Positions 36,543-45,921 of a DNA stretch of 64,000 bases are shown piece after piece. A program made the translations under genes and the position numbers. Position 1 is the stretch's first letter. Every line of letters begins with the position of its first letter. The notes under the pieces were generated by a model that saw nothing but the letters and a program-made list of their open reading frames with translations, did no database searches and had not been told where the DNA came from. This DNA is from Flavivirga eckloniae (GTDB taxonomy: Bacteria > Bacteroidota > Bacteroidia > Flavobacteriales > Flavobacteriaceae): NCBI RefSeq assembly GCF_002886045.1, contig NZ_CP025791.1, positions 3,921,001-3,985,000 of the forward strand. Reading direction: 5' to 3'.

Positions 36543-37082
36543 ATGCAAGTATACATAGCACTTTTAAGAGGTATTAACGTAAGCGGACAAAAGAAAATCC
36601 CCATGGCAGAGCTAAGGGAGTTACTTACCAATACGGGATTGAAAAATGTAAAGACTTACATCCAAAGCGGAAATGTTATTTTTAAGTCACCCGAAAAGGA
36701 TAACGCAAAACTAGAACTTAAAATACATCAGGCAATTAAAACACATTTTGGTTTCGAAGTGCCGATTCTTGTTAAAACACCAAAAGAACTACAGCAGGTT
36801 TTTGATGAGTGCCCATTTCCGGAAGAGAAAAAAACGAACAGTTATTTTACGTTACTATATTCGATTCCAGATACAGCGTTGGTTAAAGAAGCGGCAGAAA
36901 TGTCGTATCCAAATGAGGAGTTTGTTATAACTAACAACTGCATTTATTTTTACTGTTCGATAGGTTACGGAAAAGCCAAATACAACAATAATTTTTTTGA
37001 GCGTAAGCTTAAAACAACATCTACCGCTAGGAATTATAAGACTATGGTGAAACTTTTAGAAATGACTTCGGATGAATCCTAG
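36543..37082 (+). CDS. DUF1697 family protein
   Basis: A 179-residue soluble protein starting MQVYIALLRGINVSGQKKIP with ELRELLTNTGLKNVKTYIQSG, the typical DUF1697 opening. The later part has the family's TARNYKTMVKLLEM helix. Function is unknown in the family. Its 3' end overlaps the convergent gene at 37079 by 4 bp. Confidence 0.92.
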   Translation: MQVYIALLRGINVSGQKKIPMAELRELLTNTGLKNVKTYIQSGNVIFKSPEKDNAKLELKIHQAIKTHFGFEVPILVKTPKELQQVFDECPFPEEKKTNSYFTLLYSIPDTALVKEAAEMSYPNEEFVITNNCIYFYCSIGYGKAKYNNNFFERKLKTTSTARNYKTMVKLLEMTSDES

Positions 37083-37450
37083 TTTCTTGTAAATTTCATT
37101 AAAGGGCCATCAACTTCGGGATGATCGGATAAGAATAAATACCCATCCTTGAAATAATAATCATATTCAACCGATAAGATTGTTATTTTGCCCTCACTTA
37201 ATGAGAAATCATAATTCCCAGAACTTAATATTTCCAGGTTTTCAGAGGGATTATTGACAACAGTTATTTTATTGTTTTCTAAATTGAAACTCCAAACATG
37301 TTCACCTATCTGGAAATCTACAGGTTTACATTCGCAAGTTACATCAATTAAGTGCCATGTACCATTTAGTTCATTTTGAATTGGTTTGTCATCATCTGAA
37401 CAAGAGTAGATAATACCGGCGAGGGCTAAAAGTAGGATGATTTTTTTCAT
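37079..37450 (-). CDS. Lipocalin-like lipoprotein
   Basis: A 123-residue lipoprotein (AGIIYSC lipobox, then SDDDKP). The mature domain begins NELNGTWHLIDV, the lipocalin-like opening, and continues with antiparallel strands (VWSFNLENNKITVV, GKITILSVEYDYYF, GYLFLSDHPEVDGPLMKF). It is a short single-domain beta-barrel, common in this phylum. Function unknown. Confidence 0.7.
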   Translation of the reverse strand: MKKIILLLALAGIIYSCSDDDKPIQNELNGTWHLIDVTCECKPVDFQIGEHVWSFNLENNKITVVNNPSENLEILSSGNYDFSLSEGKITILSVEYDYYFKDGYLFLSDHPEVDGPLMKFTRN

Positions 37451-37543
37451 AGTATTTTCAATGTTTTGTTTATTAGATGCAAAAGCATTAGTTAGGTTGC
37501 GCCAAATAATAATTTACAAATAGGTGACCAATTGGATATTTCC

Positions 37544-37551
37544 TATTTTTG
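37544..37551 (+). promoter_or_regulatory. Putative -7 box for the mevalonate block
   Basis: TATTTTTG fits TAnnTTTG, 28 bp before the mvaD start. No TTTG at the preferred spacing upstream. It lies in the divergent gap between the lipocalin-like gene and mvaD. Confidence 0.45.
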
Positions 37552-37579
37552 CCAAATTAAATGGCAGATTTAAACAAGA

Positions 37580-38689
37580 ATGCAAGAAGATCAATTTATA
37601 CCAAAACCCTACGCAAACTCTATTAAAAGTGGAAGTTTTACATGGTCGTCGCCAAGTAATATCGCTTTAGTTAAATATTGGGGTAAAAAAGAACATCAAA
37701 TTCCAGAAAATCCTTCCGTTAGTTTTACACTCGATAATTGTAAAACGATTACAACAGTGAGTTTTTCAAAAAAAGAAAATCAAGATGAGTTTTCTTTTGA
37801 TGTTTTTTTAGATGGTGATAAAAAGGATGGTTTTAAACCAAAAATTGAGACTTTCTTCAATCGAATTGAAGCATATCTACCGTTTTTAAAACACTATCAC
37901 TTTAAAATTGAAACCTCAAACACCTTTCCGCATAGTTCTGGAATTGCATCTTCAGCTAGTGGTATGAGTGCTTTGGCTATGTGCTTAATGAGTATTGAAA
38001 AATCACTAATGGAATCCGATGGCAGCTTGAGCGCAGTCGAAAGGTCTTTTTCCGATAGTTTTTTTATTCAAAAAGCATCATTCTTAGCGCGTTTAGGTTC
38101 CGGAAGCGCCTGTAGAAGCCTGGAAGGCGATTTAGTGGTTTGGGGAAAACATGGCGATATTGAAGGAAGTTCAGACCTCTTTGGAGTAAAATATCCATAT
38201 GAAGTGCACCAAAACTTTAAAGAATATCAAGACACTATTTTATTAGTAGATAAAGGTGAAAAGCAAGTAAGCAGTACGGTAGGTCATAATTTAATGCATG
38301 GTCATCCGTTTGCACAAGAACGTTTTAAGCAAGCTCATAAAAACCTATCTAACCTAATAAACGTGTTTAAGAAAGGGAATTTGGATGGATTTATAGAAAT
38401 AGTTGAAAGTGAGGCACTAACGCTTCATGCTATGATGATGACCAGTATGCCGTATTTTATTTTAATGAAGCCAAACACTCTGGAAATAATAAACAAAATA
38501 TGGGCATTTAGAGAAAAAACGGGCTCTAAAGTATGTTTTACTTTGGACGCGGGAGCAAATGTTCATGTTTTATTTCCTAAAAAAGAAAGTGAAAAAATTA
38601 GCGAATTTATTAAAAATGAACTAGTTGCATATTGTCAAAATGAGCATTTTATTAGCGATAGAATTGGTTTTGGAGCAAAACAATTGTAA
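37580..38689 (+). CDS. mvaD: Diphosphomevalonate decarboxylase
   Basis: A 369-residue GHMP-fold enzyme that converts mevalonate diphosphate to isopentenyl diphosphate. Signatures are SPSNIALVKYWGKK, the ATP loop SSGIASSASGMSALAM and the catalytic Asp in TLDAGANVHV. A segment at about residues 143-158 (MESDGSLSAVERSFSD) is coded partly by a dispersed repeat (38027-38044) and lengthens a loop just before KASFLARLGSGSA. The frame stays open. A mevalonate-pathway kinase follows 30 bp downstream. Confidence 0.94.
   Translation: MQEDQFIPKPYANSIKSGSFTWSSPSNIALVKYWGKKEHQIPENPSVSFTLDNCKTITTVSFSKKENQDEFSFDVFLDGDKKDGFKPKIETFFNRIEAYLPFLKHYHFKIETSNTFPHSSGIASSASGMSALAMCLMSIEKSLMESDGSLSAVERSFSDSFFIQKASFLARLGSGSACRSLEGDLVVWGKHGDIEGSSDLFGVKYPYEVHQNFKEYQDTILLVDKGEKQVSSTVGHNLMHGHPFAQERFKQAHKNLSNLINVFKKGNLDGFIEIVESEALTLHAMMMTSMPYFILMKPNTLEIINKIWAFREKTGSKVCFTLDAGANVHVLFPKKESEKISEFIKNELVAYCQNEHFISDRIGFGAKQL
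38027..38044. repeat. Dispersed GCGCAGTCGAA-type repeat inside mvaD
   Basis: CTTGAGCGCAGTCGAAAG within the mvaD frame is the same motif seen in intergenic positions near 24436, 36335, 45190 and 45553 (the last as GCTGAGCGTAGTCGAAG). It has apparently entered the gene in frame and codes for about six residues of a surface loop. Confidence 0.6.
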
Positions 38690-38719
38690 TTTTGTAAAAC
38701 CAAATCAAAAAATAACTTG

Positions 38720-39649
38720 ATGAAAGGACCTCTTTTTTACTCAAAAATATTACTCTTCGGAGAGTATGGAATTATAAAAGATTCTAAAGGGTTGTCTATT
38801 CCTTATAACTTTTATAATGGCGCTTTAAAAACCGATGAGAACCCTTCGGAAGCCGCTGTTGAATCAAACGAAAGTTTAAAGCGTTTCGTTAGTTATTTAG
38901 AAGGTATTAGCCCCGAATTAGTGACTTTCGATATAGAATTGTTAAAGCAGCACGTAACAGCTGGTATGTATTTCGATTCTTCTATCCCTCAAGGTTATGG
39001 TGTTGGAAGTAGCGGAGCCTTGGTTGCAGCTATTTACGATAAATATGCTCAGAATAAAATTACGGTTTTAGAGAATTTAACACGTGAAAAGTTGCTGAAA
39101 TTAAAAGCCATTTTTTCGGCAATGGAATCTTTCTTTCATGGTAAATCCTCTGGTTTAGATCCATTAAATAGCTATTTAAGCATCCCAATCCTTATAAAAT
39201 CTAAAGATAATATTGAAGCAACGGGAATTCCTTCACAAAAAAACGAAGGGAAAAATGCAGTGTTTTTATTAGACAGCGGTATTATAGGAGAAACGGCACC
39301 AATGGTAAGTCTTTTTATGGAGAACATGAAGCAAGAAGGTTTCCGTAGTATGCTTAAAAACCAATTTATAAAACATACCGACGCTTGTATAGACGATTTT
39401 TTAAATGGAAATATTAAATCGTTGTTTAAGAATACAAAGAGTTTGTCTAAAGTGGTTTTAAACCATTTTAAACCTATGATTCCACAACAGTTTCATGAAC
39501 TTTGGAAAAAAGGAATAGAAACAAACGAATACTATTTAAAACTTTGCGGTTCTGGTGGCGGTGGATATATTCTTGGATTTACTGAAGATATTGATAAGGC
39601 AAAGAAATCGCTTCGCGATTATAAATTGGAAGTCGTTTATAACTTCTAA
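38720..39649 (+). CDS. GHMP kinase, mevalonate kinase-like
   Basis: About 309 residues from the ATG at 38720 (a TTG at 38717 is less likely). The N-terminal strand SKILLFGEYGIIKD, the ATP-binding loop PQGYGVGSSGALVAAIY and the C-terminal SGGGGYILGF identify a GHMP kinase. Position behind mvaD and ahead of UbiA suggests mevalonate kinase. Phosphomevalonate kinase cannot be ruled out by sequence alone. Confidence 0.85.
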   Translation: MKGPLFYSKILLFGEYGIIKDSKGLSIPYNFYNGALKTDENPSEAAVESNESLKRFVSYLEGISPELVTFDIELLKQHVTAGMYFDSSIPQGYGVGSSGALVAAIYDKYAQNKITVLENLTREKLLKLKAIFSAMESFFHGKSSGLDPLNSYLSIPILIKSKDNIEATGIPSQKNEGKNAVFLLDSGIIGETAPMVSLFMENMKQEGFRSMLKNQFIKHTDACIDDFLNGNIKSLFKNTKSLSKVVLNHFKPMIPQQFHELWKKGIETNEYYLKLCGSGGGGYILGFTEDIDKAKKSLRDYKLEVVYNF

Positions 39650-39771
39650 ATATCTCGCATACCATTTTCTGAACTTCTGCGAAAAGCGCATCTGCCGGGA
39701 GTCCATTTGTTTAATCTTCGGGTAGTTGAAGCAGCCTCGAAATAAGTTTAGAATATCAACAATAAGTTTCT

Positions 39772-40674
39772 ATGCTAAATAGAAGGCAAAAACATATCCT
39801 ACTTAAATTTTTTAGCTTATTTTCTGTTGTTAGAGGATACAATATCTTAATTATTGTTATTGCCCAATATATGGCGTCTATTTATATTTTAGCGCACAAC
39901 AGACCGTTAAAGCAAGTTGTTTTCGATATTAATTTATTTATGATTGTTTTAGCTTCTTCATTAACAATAGCCGGGGGATATATTATAAATAACTTTTACG
40001 ATTCAGAAAAAGATTTAATCAACAGGCCTATTAAATCTAGGTTAGACAGGCTGGTAAGTCAGAATACAAAACTCTCTTTCTATTTTGTTTTAAACTTTTT
40101 AGCAGTTATTATGGCTAGTTCTGTTTCGTTTAAAGCAGTTATCTTTTTTTCTATTTACATTTTTGCCATTTGGTTTTATTCGCATAAATTAAAAAAGCAA
40201 CCATTTATAGGTAATCTAACATCGGCTATTTTAACCATTACACCCTTTTTCGCCATTTTTATGTATTATAAAAATTTCGAAAAGGTCATTTTTGTACATG
40301 CCATGTTTTTGTTTTTAATTATTTCCATGCGAGAGCTTACCAAGGATCTAGAGAACATTAAGGGCGATTTAGTTCAGAACTATAAAACGATTCCAATTGC
40401 CTACGGCGAAAAAGCATCTAAAGTCATGCTGACTATTTTGGCTGTTTTAACTCTAATCCCTACCTATTTATTGCTGTTCGTATTTGGAGTAGGGCATATG
40501 TATTTATATTTTTATTTAAGTACATTATTATTACTTGGGTTTTTGGTGTTTATTTGGATATCGGAAACAAAGTCGCACTATCTTATTCTACATAATGTGT
40601 TAAAACTTATTATTGTTTTAGGTGTTTTTAGTATTTTGTTAATCGATGTTACCGTCGTTTTAAACAGAATCTAA
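39772..40674 (+). CDS. UbiA-type prenyltransferase (geranylgeranylglycerol-phosphate transferase-like)
   Basis: A 300-residue integral membrane enzyme with about eight spans. The first Asp-rich motif is NNFYDSEKDLINRP and the second is TKDLENIKGD, both needed for prenyl diphosphate binding. It adds a prenyl chain to an acceptor. In flavobacteria this neighbourhood is usually named geranylgeranylglycerol-phosphate geranylgeranyltransferase; the acceptor is not provable here. The nitrilase gene starts on the last base of its stop codon. Confidence 0.85.
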   Translation: MLNRRQKHILLKFFSLFSVVRGYNILIIVIAQYMASIYILAHNRPLKQVVFDINLFMIVLASSLTIAGGYIINNFYDSEKDLINRPIKSRLDRLVSQNTKLSFYFVLNFLAVIMASSVSFKAVIFFSIYIFAIWFYSHKLKKQPFIGNLTSAILTITPFFAIFMYYKNFEKVIFVHAMFLFLIISMRELTKDLENIKGDLVQNYKTIPIAYGEKASKVMLTILAVLTLIPTYLLLFVFGVGHMYLYFYLSTLLLLGFLVFIWISETKSHYLILHNVLKLIIVLGVFSILLIDVTVVLNRI

Positions 40675-41636
40675 TGGAAAACTTATTAAAAGTAGCACTG
40701 GCACAAATCTCGCCCGTTTGGTTAAACAAAGCAGAGACCTTAAAAAAGGTTGAACAATCTATTGTAGATAGTGCAAAAGAAGGAGCAGAACTCATTGTTT
40801 TTGGTGAAGGTTTAGTTCCTGGTTATCCATTTTGGTTGGCATTAACAGGAGGTGCCGAGTGGAATAAAACGGTAAACAAACAATTACATGCGCATTATGT
40901 GTCTAATGCCATTTGCATAGAAAAGGGTGATCTGGAATCGGTTTGTAACCTTTCAAAAAAACATAAAATAGCCATTTATCTGGGGATTATAGAACGCCCG
41001 TTAGACAGGGGAGGACATAGCGTATATGCATCCTTAGTATATATAAATGAAAAGGGAAACATTCAATCGGTACACAGAAAATTACAACCAACCTATGATG
41101 AGCGTTTAACATGGTCTCCGGGGGATGGAAACGGGCTACAGGTACATCCATTAAAACAATTTACGGTTGGAGGATTAAACTGTTGGGAAAATTGGATGCC
41201 CTTACCAAGAGCCGCTTTGTATGGCTTAGGCGAAGATTTACATATTGCTGTATGGCCAGGAGGCGATCATAATACAAAAGATATTACCCGTTTTATAGCT
41301 AGAGAATCGCGTTCTTTCGTAATATCAGTATCCAGTTTAATGACTAAAAAAGACTTTCCTAAAGATACCCCGCATTTAGATCAGATATTAGAAAAAGCTC
41401 CAGATGTTTTAGCCAATGGAGGTAGTTGTATAGCTGGCCCAGATGGAGAATGGGTTATTGAACCTGTTTTAGATAAAGAAGGTTTAATTATACATACAAT
41501 CGATTTTAATCGTGTATTGGAGGAACGTCAGAACTTCGATCCTGTTGGGCATTATTCGCGCCCAGATGTAACAAAATTGACTGTTAATAGAGAACGACAG
41601 TCAACAGTTGCATTTAAAGAAAACACGAAGGAATAA
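40674..41636 (+). CDS. Carbon-nitrogen hydrolase (nitrilase family)
   Basis: A 320-residue cytosolic enzyme with the Glu-Lys-Cys triad: Glu in VFGEGLVPGYP, Lys in HRKLQPTYDE and Cys in GGLNCWENWMPL. This arrangement and length fit the nitrilase / cyanide hydratase branch rather than amidase, but specificity is unknown. It overlaps the UbiA stop codon, so it is probably translated with it. It is the last gene before an accessory-looking block. Confidence 0.9.
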   Translation: MENLLKVALAQISPVWLNKAETLKKVEQSIVDSAKEGAELIVFGEGLVPGYPFWLALTGGAEWNKTVNKQLHAHYVSNAICIEKGDLESVCNLSKKHKIAIYLGIIERPLDRGGHSVYASLVYINEKGNIQSVHRKLQPTYDERLTWSPGDGNGLQVHPLKQFTVGGLNCWENWMPLPRAALYGLGEDLHIAVWPGGDHNTKDITRFIARESRSFVISVSSLMTKKDFPKDTPHLDQILEKAPDVLANGGSCIAGPDGEWVIEPVLDKEGLIIHTIDFNRVLEERQNFDPVGHYSRPDVTKLTVNRERQSTVAFKENTKE

Positions 41637-41940
41637 ATCTACTCTTATTAATAGAAAAGAATTACTGGAGGCTTACCTCGGGGTAGCTCGATTCATGGTA
41701 TTTTGTATTTAAAAACCAATACTTTATAGTTTTAAAGTTTACAAAAATAATTTGCTGCAAAATAATTAATTAGCTATATTCGTACGATGCGTAAGTAATT
41801 AGCTACTTAATTGTGGTTTTGATGATGCTCTCTCATGATTACTTTATGAATTAAAAAAGTTGTTGAGGATAAGTTGTGTTTTATGACTATAAAAACAAAA
41901 AGTAATATCTAAAATAAGTTTTAATTTAAATTATTTAATT
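41637..41940. other. Intergenic region at the left edge of the island
   Basis: 304 bp. It contains the promoter at 41751-41782, and just after the predicted start of transcription a TAAGTA-N6-TACTTA inverted repeat (41792-41809) that could be an operator. No gene is seen. Confidence 0.45.
41751..41782 (+). promoter_or_regulatory. Strong Bacteroidota-type promoter
   Basis: TTTG (41751-41754), a 20-base spacer, and TATATTCG (41775-41782), which differs from TAnnTTTG at one position. This is the best promoter match in the window. It drives the unknown gene at 41941. Confidence 0.6.
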
Positions 41941-42396
41941 ATGAGTATTGCAAGTTCAAAAGACGTATTACAAATCCCACCGGGCAACCTGGTAAAAATA
42001 AACTCTGTTATATTGAGCGGTGAGATATCCTTTTTGCACAAAAGCACAAAGACCCCATTCCCTCCTTTAGTAGAATCTTTTCAAACTAAAAATAACCGAA
42101 TTCAAATAGATGCCATAATTTTTATTGATGCTTCATTTCCAACACCAAAGTTTAATGTATACCAATTGTATTGTATAAGTAACTCTGGAGATCCTAAATT
42201 ACAGTTTTTTATAGATTACGATTTAAAAGAAACAGAAGCCAACGATTTTAATGCTTATCAGATAACATTTGAAGCTACAAATATTGGCGTTCCAGCAGGT
42301 ATAAAATTATCGGATGTAAAAACAATCGAAGCCTATTCATGGAATATAGATCCGGTTACTTCTAGAGGAACAGAAACTACGGTACAATCCAATTAA
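41941..42396 (+). CDS. Unknown protein at the start of the accessory island
   Basis: A 151-residue protein without signal peptide or membrane span. It is beta-rich (NLVKINSVILSGEISFLHK, NRIQIDAIIFIDA, VYQLYCISNSG, FNAYQITFEATNIG), suggestive of a small beta-sandwich. I recognise no family. It has its own well-matched promoter and lies 110 bp ahead of the kinase gene. It might be a member of the same system as the downstream genes. Confidence 0.6.
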   Translation: MSIASSKDVLQIPPGNLVKINSVILSGEISFLHKSTKTPFPPLVESFQTKNNRIQIDAIIFIDASFPTPKFNVYQLYCISNSGDPKLQFFIDYDLKETEANDFNAYQITFEATNIGVPAGIKLSDVKTIEAYSWNIDPVTSRGTETTVQSN

Positions 42397-42467
42397 GGTA
42401 AAATCAAAAGAAGTTAAAATAGGTCTTTTGAAGTGTAAAACCATATACTAATTTGTAAGATTTTATA

Positions 42468-42475
42468 TATATTTG
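42468..42475 (+). promoter_or_regulatory. Putative -7 box for the kinase gene
   Basis: TATATTTG matches TAnnTTTG, 31 bp before the kinase ATG. No correctly spaced -33 element was found. Confidence 0.35.
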
Positions 42476-42506
42476 TGATAATTAACTTTCGATTAGTAAA
42501 AGTGTA

Positions 42507-44249
42507 ATGGTTGAAATTAAACTATTAATAATTTCTTTACTGTTTTTGCATTTTACACCCTCGCTTCTACTTAAAGATCAATCTGGTGAAAATTTATTGG
42601 ATACACAGATAAAGAAAAAAATTAAGGAATTTAGTTCTGAAATTAATTTCTGCAAAGCATCCCAGTTCTTTATAAAAAAGAATTGGGATTCAACTTTAGT
42701 TTACTCAATGAAACAGTTGAGTCAGACTAACAATAGCGATCTTACCGACTATTGCTATTATTATAGAGGTATTAGTTTCAAGCAAAAAAAACTTCTGGAA
42801 GAAGCTAAAAAGGAACTTAACAAAATATCTGGCAATTTTTCATTTTATCATAAAGTACGGTTGTCTTTAGGAGAAATCCTGTTAAGTCAAAATGAATTTA
42901 AAAAAGCGATAAACTATTTTTTGGAAATAGAAAAGTTGCCTGAAAATATCGATTTTGGCTTTAAAAGAAGTGTTGTTTTACATAATTTAGGAATTAGCTA
43001 TTTACATCTTAATCAATTCGATAAAGCAGAACGGTACTTGCTTAAAAGTTCAGAATTGCACGTTTTAGAAAAAGACACTATTGTTTTAATAGGATCGTAT
43101 GCAGATTTAGCCAACTTGTATTATGTACAATATAAAGATAGCCAAGCCATTCCATATTTTGAAAAAGCATACCATCTATCAAAAACAATTAACGATTTTG
43201 ATTTAAAAAGAAAAACAGCACTAAACATGGCTGTGGTAGAAGAAAATAGAAAAAATTTCAAGCAAGCATTAATCTATAGGAAAGAATTTGAAAAGTGGAA
43301 AGACTCGTTGAGCGATCAAAATAAAGTTTGGGAAATAGCGCAATTCGAAAAGAAGCACGCAATCAATCAAAAACAAAAAGAGATCACCTTGCTTGAAATA
43401 GAAAACACACATAAAGCAAAGGAGAGAAATTGGCTTTTTTATTCTTGTGTTGCACTATTGTTATTATTAGGAATAGGCTCTTTACTTTACAATCAGAAAA
43501 TTAAGAGCAATAAAATTATTCTAGCACAAAAAGCAGAATTAAACAATTTGAATGCAACAAAAGACAAGTTATTTTCTGTAGTGAGTCACGATTTAAGATC
43601 GGCAGTTAACGCACTTAAAAAAAGTAACACAAAGTTATCTGAAAATTTAGAAACTAAGAATATTGAGAAATTAGGTAAACTTCTAAAAAAGAATAGTGCT
43701 ATAGCAAATGGCACTTATAATCTATTGGATAATTTACTCCACTGGGCTTTATTACAAACCAAACAACCTTATTTTAAAAAAGAGCTATTACGTTTGTTTT
43801 ATATCGTAGAGCAAACAGCGTACAACTACAAGTCATTGATGCTCGACAAAAATATACATTTTGAAAATCTGGTTTTTAAAGACGATTGGGCCTTTGTAGA
43901 CCAAGAATCTTTAAAAATAGTACTTAGAAACTTGTTGGATAATGCCATAAAGTTTTCCAAACAAGATGGTCTTATAAAAATATATACACTTAACAAAAAC
44001 GATGTTTACTGCGATCTGGTCATAGAAGATACTGGATTGGGCATAAACGATGAAACAAGGCAAGAACTCTTAAAAGAAACTGTCATGCTTTCTAAAAAAA
44101 GAAATGAAAACAGTATAGGAACAGGATTGGGACTGCAGTTATGCAAGTCGATGGTTAAGAAAAATGATGGCAAGTTTATGATTGAAAGTGAAGAAGAAAA
44201 AGGAACAAAAATAATTGTATCACTCCATAAAAATCAAAAAAATGGATAA
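42507..44249 (+). CDS. TPR-containing sensor histidine kinase
   Basis: 580 residues with an N-terminal signal-anchor (LLIISLLFLHFTPSLLL). Periplasmic TPR-like repeats span about residues 40-300 (LHNLGISYLHLNQFDKAERYLLKSSEL is typical). One membrane span lies at about 308-330. The HisKA domain has its phosphorylated His in VVSHDLRSAVN (about residue 360), and the HATPase domain has NLLDNAIKFSKQDG and GTGLGLQL. It forms a pair with the LytTR regulator that overlaps its 3' end. The TPRs probably sense a periplasmic protein partner. Confidence 0.9.
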   Translation: MVEIKLLIISLLFLHFTPSLLLKDQSGENLLDTQIKKKIKEFSSEINFCKASQFFIKKNWDSTLVYSMKQLSQTNNSDLTDYCYYYRGISFKQKKLLEEAKKELNKISGNFSFYHKVRLSLGEILLSQNEFKKAINYFLEIEKLPENIDFGFKRSVVLHNLGISYLHLNQFDKAERYLLKSSELHVLEKDTIVLIGSYADLANLYYVQYKDSQAIPYFEKAYHLSKTINDFDLKRKTALNMAVVEENRKNFKQALIYRKEFEKWKDSLSDQNKVWEIAQFEKKHAINQKQKEITLLEIENTHKAKERNWLFYSCVALLLLLGIGSLLYNQKIKSNKIILAQKAELNNLNATKDKLFSVVSHDLRSAVNALKKSNTKLSENLETKNIEKLGKLLKKNSAIANGTYNLLDNLLHWALLQTKQPYFKKELLRLFYIVEQTAYNYKSLMLDKNIHFENLVFKDDWAFVDQESLKIVLRNLLDNAIKFSKQDGLIKIYTLNKNDVYCDLVIEDTGLGINDETRQELLKETVMLSKKRNENSIGTGLGLQLCKSMVKKNDGKFMIESEEEKGTKIIVSLHKNQKNG

Positions 44250-44988
44250 AGTAAATGTATTAGTTATAGAAGACACTTTAGCCGATAGCGACGCCTTAGC
44301 AAAAGTACTTTTAGCTAATGATTATAATTTAGTTGGGGTTGCAACTACCTATAACGAGGCTTTAACTCTATTTTACGAAAATAAAGTAGATATCGTTATT
44401 ATTGATGTTTTCTTAAATGGTAATGCAGAAGGAATTGCCTTTGCAGAAACCATTAGTATCGTACCGGACAAGTCAATACCATTTATATTCTTAACTAGCT
44501 CATGCGATCGCGAAATATTTGATAGAGCAAAACTCACGCAACCTTTTGGCTTTTTATTAAAACCTTTTAATGAATTAGAGATTTTATACGCCATAGAAAT
44601 GGCTATAGAAAAGTTTAATAACCAAACAGACGTATTTTTAAGTGAAGAGCGAGATACGGTAATAACCAACGAGTACTTATTTGTTAAAAAAGGGAAGGCG
44701 CTAAAAAAAGTACTTATAGACGATATTGTTTATATAGAAGTAGAAGAACGGTATTGTAACATAATAACCGAAAAAGAACGGTTTGTAATTTTAATATCAC
44801 TAACTAAAATTTTAAAAACTTTAGACGCTACAAAGTTTTGTAGAACACATAGAAACCATATTATAAATATTGAAAAAATTGTAGAAATAATACCCACCGA
44901 TAACTTAATAGTATTATCTGGAAATCATAAAGCAATTCTTAGTGATAAATACAAAGACCTTATAAAAAAGATTCGGGTTTTAAAGTAA
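44242..44988 (+). CDS. LytTR-family response regulator
   Basis: About 248 residues from the ATG at 44242 (the TTG at 44215 would extend it into the kinase). The receiver domain has the phosphoacceptor Asp in VIIDVFLNG (about residue 54) and the Lys in LLKPFNE. The LytTR DNA-binding domain is in the C-terminal 100 residues (LKKVLIDDIVYIEVEERYCNII through FCRTHRNHIIN). It overlaps the kinase by 8 bp. The closest non-coding region is the repeat-rich one at 45-46 kb, upstream of the RhiA-like genes, which are its plausible targets. Confidence 0.9.
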   Translation: MDKVNVLVIEDTLADSDALAKVLLANDYNLVGVATTYNEALTLFYENKVDIVIIDVFLNGNAEGIAFAETISIVPDKSIPFIFLTSSCDREIFDRAKLTQPFGFLLKPFNELEILYAIEMAIEKFNNQTDVFLSEERDTVITNEYLFVKKGKALKKVLIDDIVYIEVEERYCNIITEKERFVILISLTKILKTLDATKFCRTHRNHIINIEKIVEIIPTDNLIVLSGNHKAILSDKYKDLIKKIRVLK

Positions 44989-45316
44989 TTGTTGCTAGTT
45001 GTTTATTAATAAATATGATTAACGAAGGTAAAGTGGATTCAAATCAGTCTGGATTATTGTGAATCTTGGATAAGAAAATTTATGTCAGTTTGAGACATCC
45101 AATAAAAATTTTATCGAGTGTAAAATATTGACGTAATGTCTCCTCTAGTACTTCGGCTGTGCTCAGCATAGACTGAAGTCGAGAGGTCTTAAGGACGTCT
45201 CGACTGCGCTCGACCGGACACAGGTCAATCATCAATTTAAGTGGTGTTTATAAAACGACGTCAATGGCAGACTTGAGACAAAAGCTTTATCAAGCGGAGG
45301 TAATGACGTCATCGGG

Positions 45317-45436
45317 TGTCATTCAGAAGCCGTGCCTGCCGGCAGGCAGGGAGGTACGACTGAAGAATCTTTAGGAATAATTTATTAAAAGATTCCCTGC
45401 CTGCCGGCAGGCAGGTTCGCTGCGCTCTGAATGACA
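45317..45436. repeat. Inverted pair of dispersed palindromic repeats
   Basis: Two copies of a roughly 50-bp repeat face each other. The outer ends match TGTCATTCAGA (45317-45327) and TCTGAATGACA (45426-45436). Each copy contains the palindrome GCCTGCCGGCAGGC and then AATCT. A third copy lies at 50337-50393, after the last island gene. They could fold into a large cruciform. Confidence 0.75.
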
Positions 45437-45921
45437 AACTGTTCTAAATTAAGCTTTTAACAAAATACGTCAATGGCAGTGATCCCGATTTTCTTCGGGA
45501 TCGTATCGAAAACAAATAATTTTTTGACAAAAAAGCTTCTCGATAGTTCCGCTGAGCGTAGTCGAAGTGACATATTGCTCCCTAAACAAGATTCACGCTA
45601 ATTATTCATAGATACCCAGCACAAGTGATTCAATTCTTTATTATTCGTGTATTCGTGGCTTAGCAGAAGTAGTCGCACTAGACGCGAATAACAACCAGAT
45701 TTAAGAGAATGAAGCCAATTCCTAATCCTCATTTTTTCATTTTCGCTTTCAATCATAAACTTATACCATTTTTTACGGCTCTTATGCATAAGAATCTTCG
45801 TCTTATGTCTTTTTTTCATTTTCAGGTTTAATCCTATTGTAATTTTAGAATAGAAAAAAACGAAGCTAGCAGAATTTATTTTCTAAACAGGTTTTAGGTT
45901 AACTACGCAATACTCGACTTG

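Noticed and set aside
45598-45819. 73-codon minus-strand frame in the 45-46 kb region
   Set aside because: Strongly basic and unlike any family I know, within a repeat-rich region; could be real but not supported.
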